Part shown: positions 1 to 8,103 of the stretch, in pieces
Position numbering within the stretch: the first letter of the stretch is position 1
Layout: each line of letters starts with the position of its first letter
NCBI RefSeq assembly: GCF_002941025.1
Contig: NZ_PTJS01000001.1
Coordinates: forward strand, 5,399,472 to 5,463,471
Direction of reading: 5' to 3'
Source of the DNA: Streptomyces sp. QL37
Lineage (GTDB): Bacteria; Actinomycetota; Actinomycetes; Streptomycetales; Streptomycetaceae
Length of the DNA: 64,000 nucleotides
Notes under the pieces: model-generated
The model's database searches: none
What the model was told of the DNA's origin: nothing
What the model saw: the letters and a program-made list of their open reading frames with translations, nothing else
Program-made: the position numbers and the translations under genes

Positions 1-39
1 GCCGGCTGATGCCGTAGAGGTGCCGGCACGCGGACAGGA

Positions 40-67
40 GGGGGCGCATTCGGAAGAGTGCGCCCCC
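40..67 (+). terminator. Strong intrinsic terminator hairpin
   Basis: A 12-bp GC-rich stem (40-51 with 56-67, one T-G pair) closes on the tetraloop GGAA. It probably ends transcription of a plus-strand gene that lies mostly before the window; a TGA at 7-9 and a TAG at 15-17 are both possible stops for it, and the reading frame cannot be decided from the few bases available. Confidence 0.75.
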
Positions 68-78
68 TTCGGTATGGC

Positions 79-112
79 CGGATGCGTGTCTCTTTGTGTA
101 AACACGCATCCG
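79..112. repeat. Inverted repeat upstream of the SPOR-like gene
   Basis: Eleven-base arms CGGATGCGTGT (79-89) and ACACGCATCCG (102-112) flank a 12-base AT-richer loop. It follows the preceding terminator directly, so it may be a second terminator hairpin or a protein binding site for the gene at 224. Neither role can be decided from sequence. Confidence 0.5.
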
Positions 113-223
113 CTGAGTGAAGGTCAGGCGTACGCTCGGGCATATGCGTACTGCGGTTTCCTGGGGATCCTTAGAGACGTGCACGCGGGTGGGGAGAGGG
201 GCGGGATGGTGGGGAGGGAAGTC

Positions 224-406
224 ATGACTGACAGCGGTGCGGTGCTCCCCTGGCTGGTGATCAGACAGGACGACAACGGCAACAGATACCGCGTCGGGCG
301 TTATGCGACGCAGGACGAGGCTCAGAAGATCGCCGACGGCCTGGACCGTCATGGACACAAGCAGCTCTACTGGGTGGAGCGAACGAGCCGGAGCGCGCGC
401 CCTTAG
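224..406 (+). CDS. Small SPOR-like domain protein
   Basis: Sixty residues. The ATG at 224 is preceded by GGGAGGG at a normal distance, so this start is preferred over an upstream GTG at 20 that would run through the hairpins. The centre (WLVIRQDDNGNRYRVGRY, then ATQDEAQKIADGL) has the pattern of the SPOR fold, with a strand, an R-V-G-R-Y turn and an E-A-Q-K-A helix. Canonical SPOR domains bind denuded peptidoglycan glycans and are usually attached to a membrane anchor; this protein is only the domain and has no signal peptide or membrane segment, so septal binding is doubtful. Short soluble SPOR-like proteins of this form are, as far as I recall, common in Streptomyces and uncharacterised. 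Confidence 0.8.
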   Translation: MTDSGAVLPWLVIRQDDNGNRYRVGRYATQDEAQKIADGLDRHGHKQLYWVERTSRSARP

Positions 407-458
407 GCCGTGTCCCGGCGCCACCGGCGCGAAAGATCCACCGGTTACGCTCCCGCAC

Positions 459-863
459 ATGAGTGATTCCGTGGTGGTGGCCGGGGCCGTCTGCGACGGC
501 GGGCGGCTCCTGGCCGCCCGCCGCAGTGCCCCGCCGGAGCTGGCAGGACGCTGGGAGCTGCCGGGCGGCAAGCTGGAGCCCGGTGAGAGCGGCGAACAGG
601 CGCTCGTGCGGGAACTCCGCGAGGAGCTCGGCGTGGAGGCGGAGCCTCTGGAGCGCATCCCGGGGGAGTGGCCGCTGAAGCCGGGCCTTGTGCTCCGGGT
701 GTGGACGGTGCGGCTGCTGTCGGGCGAGCCCACCCCGCTGGAGGACCATGACGAGCTGCGCTGGCTGGCACCGGAGGAGACGGACACCGTCGACTGGCTG
801 GACCAGGACCGCCCCGCCGTGGCCGAAGCCGTACGCCGTCTGCGGGAGGCCCCGCGGGCCTGA
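459..863 (+). CDS. Nudix (MutT-like) hydrolase
   Basis: A protein of 134 residues that hydrolyses a nucleoside diphosphate linked to a moiety X; the MutT-like size and sequence suggest an oxidised nucleotide sanitiser, but the substrate is not proven. The full Nudix box is visible at residues 37-59: G37, E43, R51-E52-L53, E55-E56, G58-V59, which supplies the metal-binding glutamates. The N-terminus runs directly into the first strand (VVVAGAV), so ATG 459 gives a complete domain without extension. It lies 52 bases after the SPOR-like gene on the same strand. A longer ORF in this frame beginning at 303 only adds an Arg-rich non-domain stretch and was not used. Confidence 0.9.
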   Translation: MSDSVVVAGAVCDGGRLLAARRSAPPELAGRWELPGGKLEPGESGEQALVRELREELGVEAEPLERIPGEWPLKPGLVLRVWTVRLLSGEPTPLEDHDELRWLAPEETDTVDWLDQDRPAVAEAVRRLREAPRA

Positions 864-1054
864 GCGGTGCGGCCACGAACCCCTGCGCCCTGGGGGTGGC
901 GCCCCGTTTCCGCCGGCCGGCCGGTACGGCGAGGTACACCCGTACGCCCCATAGGGAGCTGTCAGCGATAGGTTGCGCTGAATATCGGGTATGTGGCGGT
1001 TATGCCCTTTTGGACAGGGTGCGCCCCCGCTGCCGGCTCTGGGAAGTGATCGGC

Positions 1055-1483
1055 GTGACCGATACCGAAGGCGATTGTGCCGAGTGGAGCTTTCCGGCGG
1101 TGCCGGGCTCCGTGCGCAGCGCCAGGCATGCGGTCCGTGACGCACTGCACCAATGGGGGTTCGACGCGGCGGTGGGGGACGTCGCCGTGCTCCTCGTCAG
1201 CGAACTCGTCACCAATTCCCTGCGTTACGCCTCCGGGCCCATCGGCGTCCGGCTGAGGTGGCCGCATCCCGACGGGGAGGCACCCGACGCAGGTGCCGAC
1301 GGGCGTGGTCTGCTGGTGGAAGTCTCCGATCCGGTTCCGGATCCGCCCACCGAACGCACGGCCGGACCCGAGGACGAGAGCGGTCGCGGACTGCAGCTCG
1401 TGGCTTGTTCCGCGCGCCGCTGGGGGACCCGGCGCGGGAAAACCGGCAAGACCGTGTGGTTCGAGCTCGCTCTGCCTGGTTAG
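1055..1483 (+). CDS. RsbW/SpoIIAB-type ATP-binding regulator
   Basis: About 142 residues, a stand-alone HATPase_c_2 (GHKL) domain of the anti-sigma factor kinase type. The N box is ELVTNSLRYA, the G1 region contains VEVSDP, and the G2 region is GRGLQLV followed by KTGKTVWFELALPG. GTG 1055 is chosen because GGGAA (1041-1045) sits nine bases before it; GTG 1046 directly abuts that site. The family binds ATP and phosphorylates or sequesters anti-sigma-antagonist (STAS) partners, but Streptomyces has dozens of such domains with no known partner. The protein is strikingly similar to the C-terminal domain of the next gene, so the two may act on the same partner or be products of domain duplication. 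Confidence 0.82.
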   Translation: MTDTEGDCAEWSFPAVPGSVRSARHAVRDALHQWGFDAAVGDVAVLLVSELVTNSLRYASGPIGVRLRWPHPDGEAPDAGADGRGLLVEVSDPVPDPPTERTAGPEDESGRGLQLVACSARRWGTRRGKTGKTVWFELALPG

Positions 1484-1643
1484 GAGTGGGGAGGGACGCA
1501 CAGCGATCACCGGAGGTCGGGCAGAACCTGGCTGAAAGGGACTGAGACCGTGCTGTGATCGTGAACGCCGTGCCGGTGAGGGCCGTAGTGCTGAATACTG
1601 CGGGCAGGACCGGTCCGGTGTGTGAGCTGGAGGGGACGGTCGC

Positions 1644-4250
1644 GTGAGCGAGATACCTGGGACGGCGGGCGACGTCATGTGGCAGAGCAGCCCGCCCGGC
1701 TCGATCTATGACTACATCAGGGTCGCATCGTTCTCGATCGGGCCCGACGGGCTGATCGAGCAGTGGAGCCGGCGGGCCGCCGGTCTCTTCGGCATGGCCT
1801 CCGACGAAGTGGTGGGCAAGGACCCGGTCGAGGCCTTCATGCCCGCCGAGCTGCGCCCGGATGCCCACAGGCGGGTCGCCGAGATCCTGGACGGCAAGGA
1901 GTGGACGGGCGTCGTCCCGTTCCGGATCCCGGGCGAGAACGGGGTCGGCGGGCTCGCCGAGATCTATGTCATGCCGAGCGAGACGGGGGCCGGTGAGCGG
2001 GCCGCGCTCTGCATCGTGGTCGACGTCAGAGCCCTGCGGCGCATCGAGACGGACCTCGCTGCCTCGCAGGCGATATTCGGCCAATCTCCCTTCGGTTTCG
2101 TCCTCTTCGGTACGGACTTCACCGTCGTGCGGGCCAACAAGCGGTTCGCGACCGTCTTCGGCGGTGAGGCCGACGACCACCGCGGCCGCACGGTGGACGA
2201 CTACCTGACCCGCCCGGAGGCCGAACGCCTCTCCAGCACGCTCAAGCGGGTCCTTGAGACGGGCGACGCCGTCACCGATCTCCAGCTCGTCGGCACCCCG
2301 CCCGGCTCCACGGGCCGGCGTCACTGGTCCATGAACCTCTACCGGGTGCACAGCGGCGCCGGGCGCCCCGTGGGCATCGCCGGACTCGCCACCGACGTCA
2401 CGCAACGGCACATCGCCGCCCGCGAGGCCGCCAGCGCCCGCCGCAACCTCGCCCTGCTCAACGAGGCCAGCGCCCGCATCGGCAACTCCCTCGACCTGGA
2501 GACCACCGCCCGGGAGCTGCTGGACGTCGCGGTGCCCGTCTTCTGCGACCTCGCCTCCGTCGATCTCTACCAGGGGCTGCTCACCGGCGAGGAGGCCTCC
2601 CCCTCCAGCTGGGGCAGGCACCAGGAGTCCGGCACCGGCTCCGCGGAGCTGCGCCGGGTCGCCCATGCCAGTGCCGTCTCCGACGCCCTCCCCGGAGCGT
2701 TCTCCGGCGTGGGCGGCGGAGCGGAGGCCGCCGGGGACACGGGGCCGCCCGCTCTCGGATCGGTCCACCGCTACCCGTTCCACTCGCCCTGTGCCGTCGC
2801 CCTGCGCACCGGCCGCGTCGAGGACGTGCCCGGCGACGAACGCGGCTTCGTCCACTCCACCCTCGCCGTGCCGATGGTCGCTCACGACGTCGTCGTGGGC
2901 CTCGTGCAGTTCTCCCGCACCAAGGGCAGCGAGCCCTTCGGTGAGCGGGACCGGGCGCTGGCCACCGAGCTCGCCGCCCGCGCCGCCGTCTGTATCGACA
3001 ACGCCCGCCTCTACCGCCGGGAGCACGAGCGGGCACTGATCCTCCAGCGCAGCCTGCTCCCGCCGGGCGACCCGGAGGCGGCGGGCCTGGACATCGCCTG
3101 CCGCTACCTTCCGGGCAACACGGCCACGGAGGTCGGCGGCGACTGGTTCGACGTGATCGAGCTCCCCGGCCACCGCACGGCCCTGGTCGTCGGCGACGTG
3201 ATGGGCCGTGGGCTGCGGGCGGCCGTCGCCATGGGCGAACTGCGCACCGCCGTACGCACGCTGGCACTCCTGGACCTGGAGCCCGCCGAGGTCCTCTCCG
3301 CCCTGGACGAGGTCGCCCGCGGACTGGGCACCCCGGGCGGCGGTGAGCGGAGCGAAGGCTTCGGCGCGGGAGGCGGCGCCCAGTGGCCCTCGCGAGCCGC
3401 CCACAAGTCACGCGAGGCAGACCTCTCCGAGGTGTATCTGGCGACCTGCGTGTACGCGGTCTACGACCCGGTCACCCGGCGGTGCACCTTCGCCAACGCC
3501 GGCCATCTCCCCCCGGTGGTGGCCGAGCCGGGCGAGCCCGCCCTGCTGCTCGACGTACCCCCGGGCATGCCGCTGGGTGTCGGCGGCGAACCCTTCGAGG
3601 AGGTCGAGGTGGAGCTCAGGGAGGGCGCCCTCCTCGCCCTGTACACCGACGGGCTCGTCGAGTCCCGCGACCACCCGCTCGACGAGGGCCTCGACGCCTT
3701 CCGGCACGCCCTCGCCGAACCGTCCCAGCCCCTGGAGGACGTCTGCGACCACGTGCTGACGACCCTCGACACGCGGCACGGCGAGGACGACATCGCCCTG
3801 CTGATGGCCCGTATCCAGGGGCTCGCCCCTGACGCGGTGGGCGACTGGCGGCTTCCGCGGGAGCTCCGCTCGGTCGCCCGCGCCCGTGAGCTGGCCCGCA
3901 CCCAGCTCATCAGCTGGGGCCTGGACGACCTCGTGGACACCACCGAACTGCTCGTCAGCGAACTCGTCACCAACGCCCTGCGCTACGGCGAAGGAGAGAT
4001 CCGGCTCAGACTGCTCCGCGACCGCACGCTCGTCTGCGAGGTGTGGGACGCGGGTCTCGTCCAGCCGCGGCGCCGGCGTGCACGCGACACCGACGAGGGC
4101 GGCCGGGGGCTTCAGCTGGTCGGGCTGCTCAGCGCGGCCTGGGGCTCGCGGCGAACCCCGCGCGGCAAGACGGTGTGGTTCGAGCTGGCGCTGCCCGACG
4201 GAGAGCCCGCCCCCGAACTCTCCGTGGACCAGCTGCTGAGCATGTACTGA
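1644..4250 (+). CDS. PAS-PAS-GAF-PP2C (SpoIIE/RsbU) phosphatase fused to anti-sigma ATPase
   Basis: 868 residues from GTG 1644, with GGAGGGG just upstream. In order: PAS domain (about 20-125, SIGPDGLIEQWSRRAAGLFG), second PAS (about 135-255, ending in DVTQRHIAAREAA), GAF (about 275-455, ending in ARAAVCIDNARLYRREHERA), SpoIIE/RsbU PP2C phosphatase (about 470-705; EVGGDWFDV, VVGDVMGRG, FANAGHLPPV and YTDGLVESRD carry the metal-binding Asp/Gly pattern), and a C-terminal HATPase_c_2 domain (about 735-850; ELVTNALRYG and GRGLQLVG). Such proteins dephosphorylate STAS antagonists in response to signals sensed by PAS/GAF and can also rephosphorylate through the ATPase domain, so this is probably a one-protein partner-switch controller. 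No transmembrane segment is seen, so it is cytoplasmic. The target sigma factor is unknown. Confidence 0.9.
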   Translation: MSEIPGTAGDVMWQSSPPGSIYDYIRVASFSIGPDGLIEQWSRRAAGLFGMASDEVVGKDPVEAFMPAELRPDAHRRVAEILDGKEWTGVVPFRIPGENGVGGLAEIYVMPSETGAGERAALCIVVDVRALRRIETDLAASQAIFGQSPFGFVLFGTDFTVVRANKRFATVFGGEADDHRGRTVDDYLTRPEAERLSSTLKRVLETGDAVTDLQLVGTPPGSTGRRHWSMNLYRVHSGAGRPVGIAGLATDVTQRHIAAREAASARRNLALLNEASARIGNSLDLETTARELLDVAVPVFCDLASVDLYQGLLTGEEASPSSWGRHQESGTGSAELRRVAHASAVSDALPGAFSGVGGGAEAAGDTGPPALGSVHRYPFHSPCAVALRTGRVEDVPGDERGFVHSTLAVPMVAHDVVVGLVQFSRTKGSEPFGERDRALATELAARAAVCIDNARLYRREHERALILQRSLLPPGDPEAAGLDIACRYLPGNTATEVGGDWFDVIELPGHRTALVVGDVMGRGLRAAVAMGELRTAVRTLALLDLEPAEVLSALDEVARGLGTPGGGERSEGFGAGGGAQWPSRAAHKSREADLSEVYLATCVYAVYDPVTRRCTFANAGHLPPVVAEPGEPALLLDVPPGMPLGVGGEPFEEVEVELREGALLALYTDGLVESRDHPLDEGLDAFRHALAEPSQPLEDVCDHVLTTLDTRHGEDDIALLMARIQGLAPDAVGDWRLPRELRSVARARELARTQLISWGLDDLVDTTELLVSELVTNALRYGEGEIRLRLLRDRTLVCEVWDAGLVQPRRRRARDTDEGGRGLQLVGLLSAAWGSRRTPRGKTVWFELALPDGEPAPELSVDQLLSMY

Positions 4251-4268
4251 CGGGGCCGGCCGGCCCCG
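4251..4268. terminator. Bidirectional palindromic terminator
   Basis: Perfect 18-base palindrome CGGGGCCGGCCGGCCCCG in the 25-base gap between the convergent phosphatase and pspA genes. It can fold on either strand as a 7-bp stem with a 4-base loop, so it can serve both genes. Confidence 0.6.
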
Positions 4269-4275
4269 GTCGAGG

Positions 4276-4989
4276 TCAGGAGGCGGACTTCAGGGCGGCG
4301 AGCCGGGCCTCGATCTCCGCACTGTCCCCGAGGCTGTCCAACTGCTCGAACTGGGCGTCCAGGGACGACGCGGCGAGTTCCCGCTTGCCCACCGCCCTCG
4401 CCTCCTCGCGCCGCACCTTGTCCTCGAAGCGGCCGAGTTCGCTCGTCGGGTCCATGACGTCGATGCTCTTGACGGCGTCCATCATCCGGTTCTGCGCCTG
4501 GGCGGACGCGGCGCGCGCGACCAGCTCGTCGCGCTTGGACTTCAGCTGGGTCAGCTTGTTCTTCATCTGGTCGAGACCCGACTTCAGCTTGTCCACCACC
4601 ACCGTCTGCGAGGCGATCGTCGGCTCGGCCGTCTTCGCCTCCTGCTCCGCCTGGAGCTGCCTGCCCAGCGCCACCTTGGCGAGGTTGTCGAACTTGTCGG
4701 CGTCCACCCCCGCTCCCGCGGCCCGCAGTTCGTCGGCCTTTCTGCTGGCGGCGAGTGCCTTCTGGCCCCACTCCCTCGCCGCGTCGACATCCTCCCGGTG
4801 GTCCTCCTCCAGCAGCCTGAGGTTGCCGATGGTGGCGGCCACCGCCTGCTCGGCCTCCGCGATGTTGTTCGTGTAGTCGCGGATCAGCTGGTCCAGCATC
4901 TTCTGCGGATCCTCCGCCTGGTCGATCAGGGCGTTGATGTTGGCCCGCGCCAGCTGAGTGACGCGGCCGAGGACGGTCTGCTTGGTCAT
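4276..4989 (-). CDS. pspA: PspA/IM30 family envelope-stress protein
   Basis: 237 residues, the usual PspA length. The N-terminus MTKQTVLGRVTQLARANINA is the amphipathic helix that binds stressed membranes, followed by IDQAEDPQKMLDQLIRDY, the family signature, and a long predicted coiled coil rich in Glu, Lys, Ala and Gln (about residues 25-200). PspA oligomerises under the inner membrane and preserves membrane integrity; in actinomycetes it lacks the PspF/PspBC partners. The start ATG at 4989 has GGAGAGG upstream on the minus strand. The TPM-domain gene lies directly upstream in the same direction, a pairing I recall as conserved in Streptomyces, so the two were probably one transcript before the 3' end of the TPM gene was rearranged. 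Confidence 0.93.
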   Translation of the reverse strand: MTKQTVLGRVTQLARANINALIDQAEDPQKMLDQLIRDYTNNIAEAEQAVAATIGNLRLLEEDHREDVDAAREWGQKALAASRKADELRAAGAGVDADKFDNLAKVALGRQLQAEQEAKTAEPTIASQTVVVDKLKSGLDQMKNKLTQLKSKRDELVARAASAQAQNRMMDAVKSIDVMDPTSELGRFEDKVRREEARAVGKRELAASSLDAQFEQLDSLGDSAEIEARLAALKSAS

Positions 4990-5028
4990 GGCACCTCTCC
5001 TTGTGCGAAATCTCGTCGTACGGACACG

Positions 5029-5067
5029 GGTGGCCCGGACCGGTGGCCCGGACCGGTGGCCCGGACC
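5029..5067. repeat. Tandem repeat, three copies of a 13-bp unit
   Basis: Three exact copies of GGTGGCCCGGACC at 5029-5041, 5042-5054 and 5055-5067. The last copy ends exactly where the left arm of the large inverted repeat begins (5067), in the gap between pspA and the damaged TPM gene. The coincidence of borders suggests both arose in one rearrangement or one assembly error. Confidence 0.85.
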
Positions 5068-5505
5068 GGAGGCCCAGCGGCGGGGGGGGAGGGCCCCTCA
5101 GCTGTCGGAGGGCAACGACCCGCAGGCAGCCCTCGCCGAGGCGCAGCAGGCGGACGCGCTGGCCGCGCAGGCGCGCAGCCTGGCCGAGCAGGACGTACGC
5201 GGCTACGGCGACATGGGCGGCTTCGGCGGTCCGCGCGGCGGGGGCGAAGCGCTGCGGGGGTGCCCCCCCCCCCCCGCCGAGCAGCCCGCCGAGGAGGATG
5301 CCGCCCAGCACCGCACCGCCCGTCCCGCCTCCGCCGCGCGGACCGCCGAAGCCGCCCATGTCGCCGTAGCCGCGTACGTCCTGCTCGGCCAGGCTGCGCG
5401 CCTGCGCGGCCAGCGCGTCCGCCTGCTGCGCCTCGGCGAGGGCTGCCTGCGGGTCGTTGCCCTCCGACAGCTGACGGGCCCTCTCCCACCGCCGCTGGGC
5501 CTCCG
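5067..5505. repeat. Large inverted duplication (174-bp arms, 91-bp spacer)
   Basis: Bases 5067-5240 are the reverse complement of 5332-5505 with three mismatches (5097/5475, 5088/5484, 5084/5488), all within the outer 35 bases of the left arm. The right arm encodes part of the TPM protein (residues around ARQLSEGNDPQAALAEAQQ) on the minus strand; the left arm is the same segment turned round and replacing the expected Gly-rich C-terminus. The spacer contains a run of 13 C (5263-5275). All three differences turn the left arm into longer G or C runs, as expected for poor base calls. Confidence 0.9.
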
Positions 5506-7240
5506 CCAGCCGGGTGCGCGCCTGGCTGCCGACCGCGCCCCGGTTGGTGGTGATGTAGTCCGCGGCGGCACCGATCGCCGCCCGTGCGGTGAGCATCGCC
5601 TGGTCGAGCAGCGAACGGGCCCGCCGGGTCCCGTGCTCCTGCTCACGGGCTCCGGCCAGCGCCTCGTCCAGCGCGGCGTCCGCCTCCTCCACCCTGCGCA
5701 GCGCGTCGATCGGGTCGTACGGGCCGGAGCCGGTCTCCCCTCTCACGTCGGCGGCCACCGCCTCGGCGCGGGCGACCCGGCCCCGCAGATCCGCGGTCGG
5801 CACACCTTCCGGGGTGCCGTCCAGCAGCCCCCTGGCGTCCGCCAGGTCCGTCTCCGTCTCGGTGAGCGCGCCCGGCAGCCTGTCCGCGGCCTCGGCCAGC
5901 TCCCCGGCCCGCCGGCCGACCGCGTCGACGAGGGTGGTCACCTGCTTGATCGCGCCCTCCGCCGCGCGGACGTACACCGCGGCGCGGGAGTTGTCCTCGC
6001 CGTCCACGGCCTGGCGCGCCTGGTTGAGGGCGGAGGTGACGAAGACCAGCCGGTCCTTGGCCTGTTCGACGTCCCCGGCGGCGGGCGCGGTCGCGGACTC
6101 CGCGTACCGCTCCCGCATCGTGCCGAGAGCCGTCTCCGCGGCGGTGACGCGCGCCGTCAGGTCGCGGTAGGCGGTCTCGGCGGTGGTCACGGCGTGCGGG
6201 GCGGTCTGTTCGAGGGAACGCAGACGGTCGAAGTCCTCGGACATGGCGTCCAGGCGTCCGTCGGCGTCCGCGCAGCGGCTGATGATCTCGTCGAGCATCC
6301 GGCGCCGTGTCGCGTCGTCCTCGGGGAAGGCGTCGTCCAGCTGCTGCCGTAGCCGGAAGGCCGCCGTCAGCTCGCTCCTGGCGTACCGGACCGCCTCCGC
6401 GAAGGGGGCCGCGACCTCCTCGCCGAACTGCGCCGTGGCGAAGCCGAGCTCCTCCTCGCTGGTGCGCACGGCGTCGTCCGTGTCGACCAGGTCCTCCTTC
6501 GCCCGCGCGTCCAGGTCCGGCAGGGGGACCGGCGGTTCGGCCGCGCCCCCGGCCCCGCCGCCCCAGCCGCCCGCCGCCGGCGTCGTCCGGGTCCTCGCAC
6601 GGCGCCTGCGGCGGGTGAGGGCGAACGCCGCGACGGCGCACACGACGACGAGTACGGCCACGGGCACGATCAGATTCGCCGAGGCACCGCTGTCGGAGTC
6701 GCTCCCGGGATCGGCGGTGCCCGGTGTGATGGCGGGGGTGGGTACGGGGCCGCCCCCGAGCACCGCGGCGTAGCCGTCGGCGGCGCCGATCGCGGCTCCG
6801 GCCCAGTCGTTCTGCCGGAGCGCCGGCTCGATCGCCGTGTTCGCCACGTCCTGGAGCTGCGCGTCGGTGAGGCGTGACCCCTGGTCGACGGAGTAGGCGT
6901 ACCGCCGGTCGTGCGTGGCCACGGCCAGCAGCACGTCCTCCTGGCCCAGGCCGTTGCGGTTCGCGGTCTCGTCGGTCCAGGTCTGGGCGTCCCGGCCGGA
7001 GAAGTCACGGACGTACGCCACGAACAGCTGCACCCGCTGCTCTTCGAACAGGCGGTCGAGGGAGGCTTCGACCTGCCGCTCCCGGTCGCCGAGTGCGTCC
7101 ACCCTGTCGGTGATCTGCCCCTCGCGGGACAGGGTCACGGGGTCCTCGGCCCGGGCTCCCGGAGTGCCCGGCAGGGTGGTCCAGAGCACCGCCGCCAGTG
7201 CGGCGACGAGGACCCTGCCGGGTATCGAAAGCCGGGACAT
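5261..7240 (-). CDS. TPM-domain membrane protein, 3' end disrupted by inverted duplication
   Basis: Start ATG 7240 (MSRLSIPGRVL). The N-terminus is a signal peptide ending near ARA-EDP, followed by a TPM/TLP18.3 domain (about residues 30-165; VDALGDRERQVEASL and LAVATHDRRYAYSVDQGSRL) facing outside, one membrane span (about 195-215, LIVPVAVLVVVCAVAAFAL), an Arg-rich stop-transfer, and a long cytoplasmic helical region rich in Ala, Glu and Arg. The protein should end in a short Gly-rich tail, which begins here as GGAVLGGILLGGLLGGGGG. At about 5275 the frame leaves the normal tail, enters the inverted copy and then runs antisense through pspA to a stop at 4112, which cannot be a real product. 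I end the feature at the junction. TPM domains are linked to protein quality control; function here is unproven. Confidence 0.75.
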
Positions 7241-7638
7241 CCCGGTACGGCTCGCAGGCGGCGTCACATTTGGGAGGCTATGTCCGCCCACTGCCGCCCG
7301 CGACCCGGCGCCGGGGTCCGGTCGGATGCCGAAGCGTTCCGCGGCGAGCGGCGGGCTTACCGCCCAGTCCGGGAGAAGTTCCCCTGCGTCGCCCGCGCCC
7401 ACGCCGCGCACGCCGGCGACGTCGGGGAAGCGTCCGTCGAGACGCCGGACCGGGCATGGCGATGACCCCCGCCCTTCAGGCCGGGGAGGGGCCGCGTGGC
7501 TGCCGACGGTCTGCGTCCGCGCCGCGTGCTGGCTCTGCCCCGCCGGGCGCGGTGCCGCCGACGGAGACGGGCGGACCTTTGCCCAAGAATGGACAGGCTG
7601 CCTTGCAAGATGTCCTGTCCATCTTTACGGTGGAGAAC
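7241..7638. other. Divergent intergenic region between TPM gene and marR
   Basis: About 400 bases separating the minus-strand TPM gene from the plus-strand marR gene, so it should hold both promoters. The only clear structure is the nested inverted repeat at 7589-7625 near marR. A 61-codon ORF from ATG 7280 has a purine-rich GGGAGG only two bases from its start, an unusable spacing, and is not called. The middle (7300-7570) is plain GC-rich sequence with no feature I can support. Confidence 0.5.
7589..7625. promoter_or_regulatory. Nested inverted repeats, candidate MarR operator
   Basis: Two overlapping dyads lie just upstream of the marR start at 7639: ATGGACAGG (7589-7597) with CCTGTCCAT (7614-7622), and AAGATG (7607-7612) with CATCTT (7620-7625) separated by seven bases. 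The second has the size of a MarR-family operator. Position over the promoter region of a marR-exporter pair makes autorepression the likely role; this is inference. Confidence 0.5.
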
Positions 7639-8103
7639 ATGTCCGGAACGTCCGAGAACCCCGCTGGCACAGCCGCCGACCCCACCGCCGAGGATGTGGC
7701 GACGGATCTGTCGGCCGTGGTCGGGCGGCTGCTCAGGCGGCTGCGCAGCTCCTCGGCCGACAGTCTGCTCACCCCCTCCCAGCGCTCGGCCCTCGCCAGG
7801 CTGGAGGACGGCGGACCGGCCACCACGGCGGCGCTGGCCAGGGCGGAGCTGGTGCGGCCCCAGTCGATGAGGCTGACTCTCGGCGCGCTGGAGAGCCAGG
7901 GATTCGTCACCCGCACCCCCGATCCGGCGGACGGCCGCAAGTCGCTCGTGTCGGTGACCGAGGAGGGGAGCGCCGTCCTGGCCGGGGTGCGGGCCGCCAA
8001 GCGGAGCTGGCTGGCCGAGGCGATCGCCGGCGAGCTCGACGGGGCGGAGCGCCGGGCGCTCGCCGAGGCCGTCGGGCTCATCGGCCGTCTGGTCGACAAG
8101 TGA
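7639..8103 (+). CDS. MarR family transcriptional regulator
   Basis: 154 residues from ATG 7639, preceded by GGTGGAGA. The winged-helix core is visible: LTPSQRSALARLEDGGPATT, then AALARAELVRPQSMRLTLGALESQG as recognition region, and the wing RTPDPADGRKSLVSVTEEG, which is the family signature D-x-R-x3-V-x-L-T-x-x-G. MarR proteins are dimers that repress an adjacent operon and release DNA on binding a small phenolic or drug-like ligand. The stop codon overlaps the GTG start of the MFS exporter, so the two are translationally coupled and the exporter is the expected target. The ligand is unknown. Confidence 0.92.
   Translation: MSGTSENPAGTAADPTAEDVATDLSAVVGRLLRRLRSSSADSLLTPSQRSALARLEDGGPATTAALARAELVRPQSMRLTLGALESQGFVTRTPDPADGRKSLVSVTEEGSAVLAGVRAAKRSWLAEAIAGELDGAERRALAEAVGLIGRLVDK

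Noticed and set aside
1209..3404. Long minus-strand open frame (731 codons) over the PAS/GAF phosphatase gene
   Set aside because: Antisense to a complete multi-domain protein; composition is the reverse-frame shadow typical of GC-rich DNA, with no domain motifs.
4112..5260. C-terminal continuation of the TPM frame antisense through pspA
   Set aside because: It exists only because the inverted duplication removed the stop codon; the sequence is the complement of pspA and low-complexity.
4958..6352. Plus-strand open frame (464 codons) through the fold-back region
   Set aside because: Reads the inverted copy then the antisense of the TPM gene; a by-product of the duplication.
7280..7465. Small ORF (61 codons) upstream of marR
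   Set aside because: GGGAGG lies only two bases from its ATG and the sequence is random-like His/Arg/Ala-rich.
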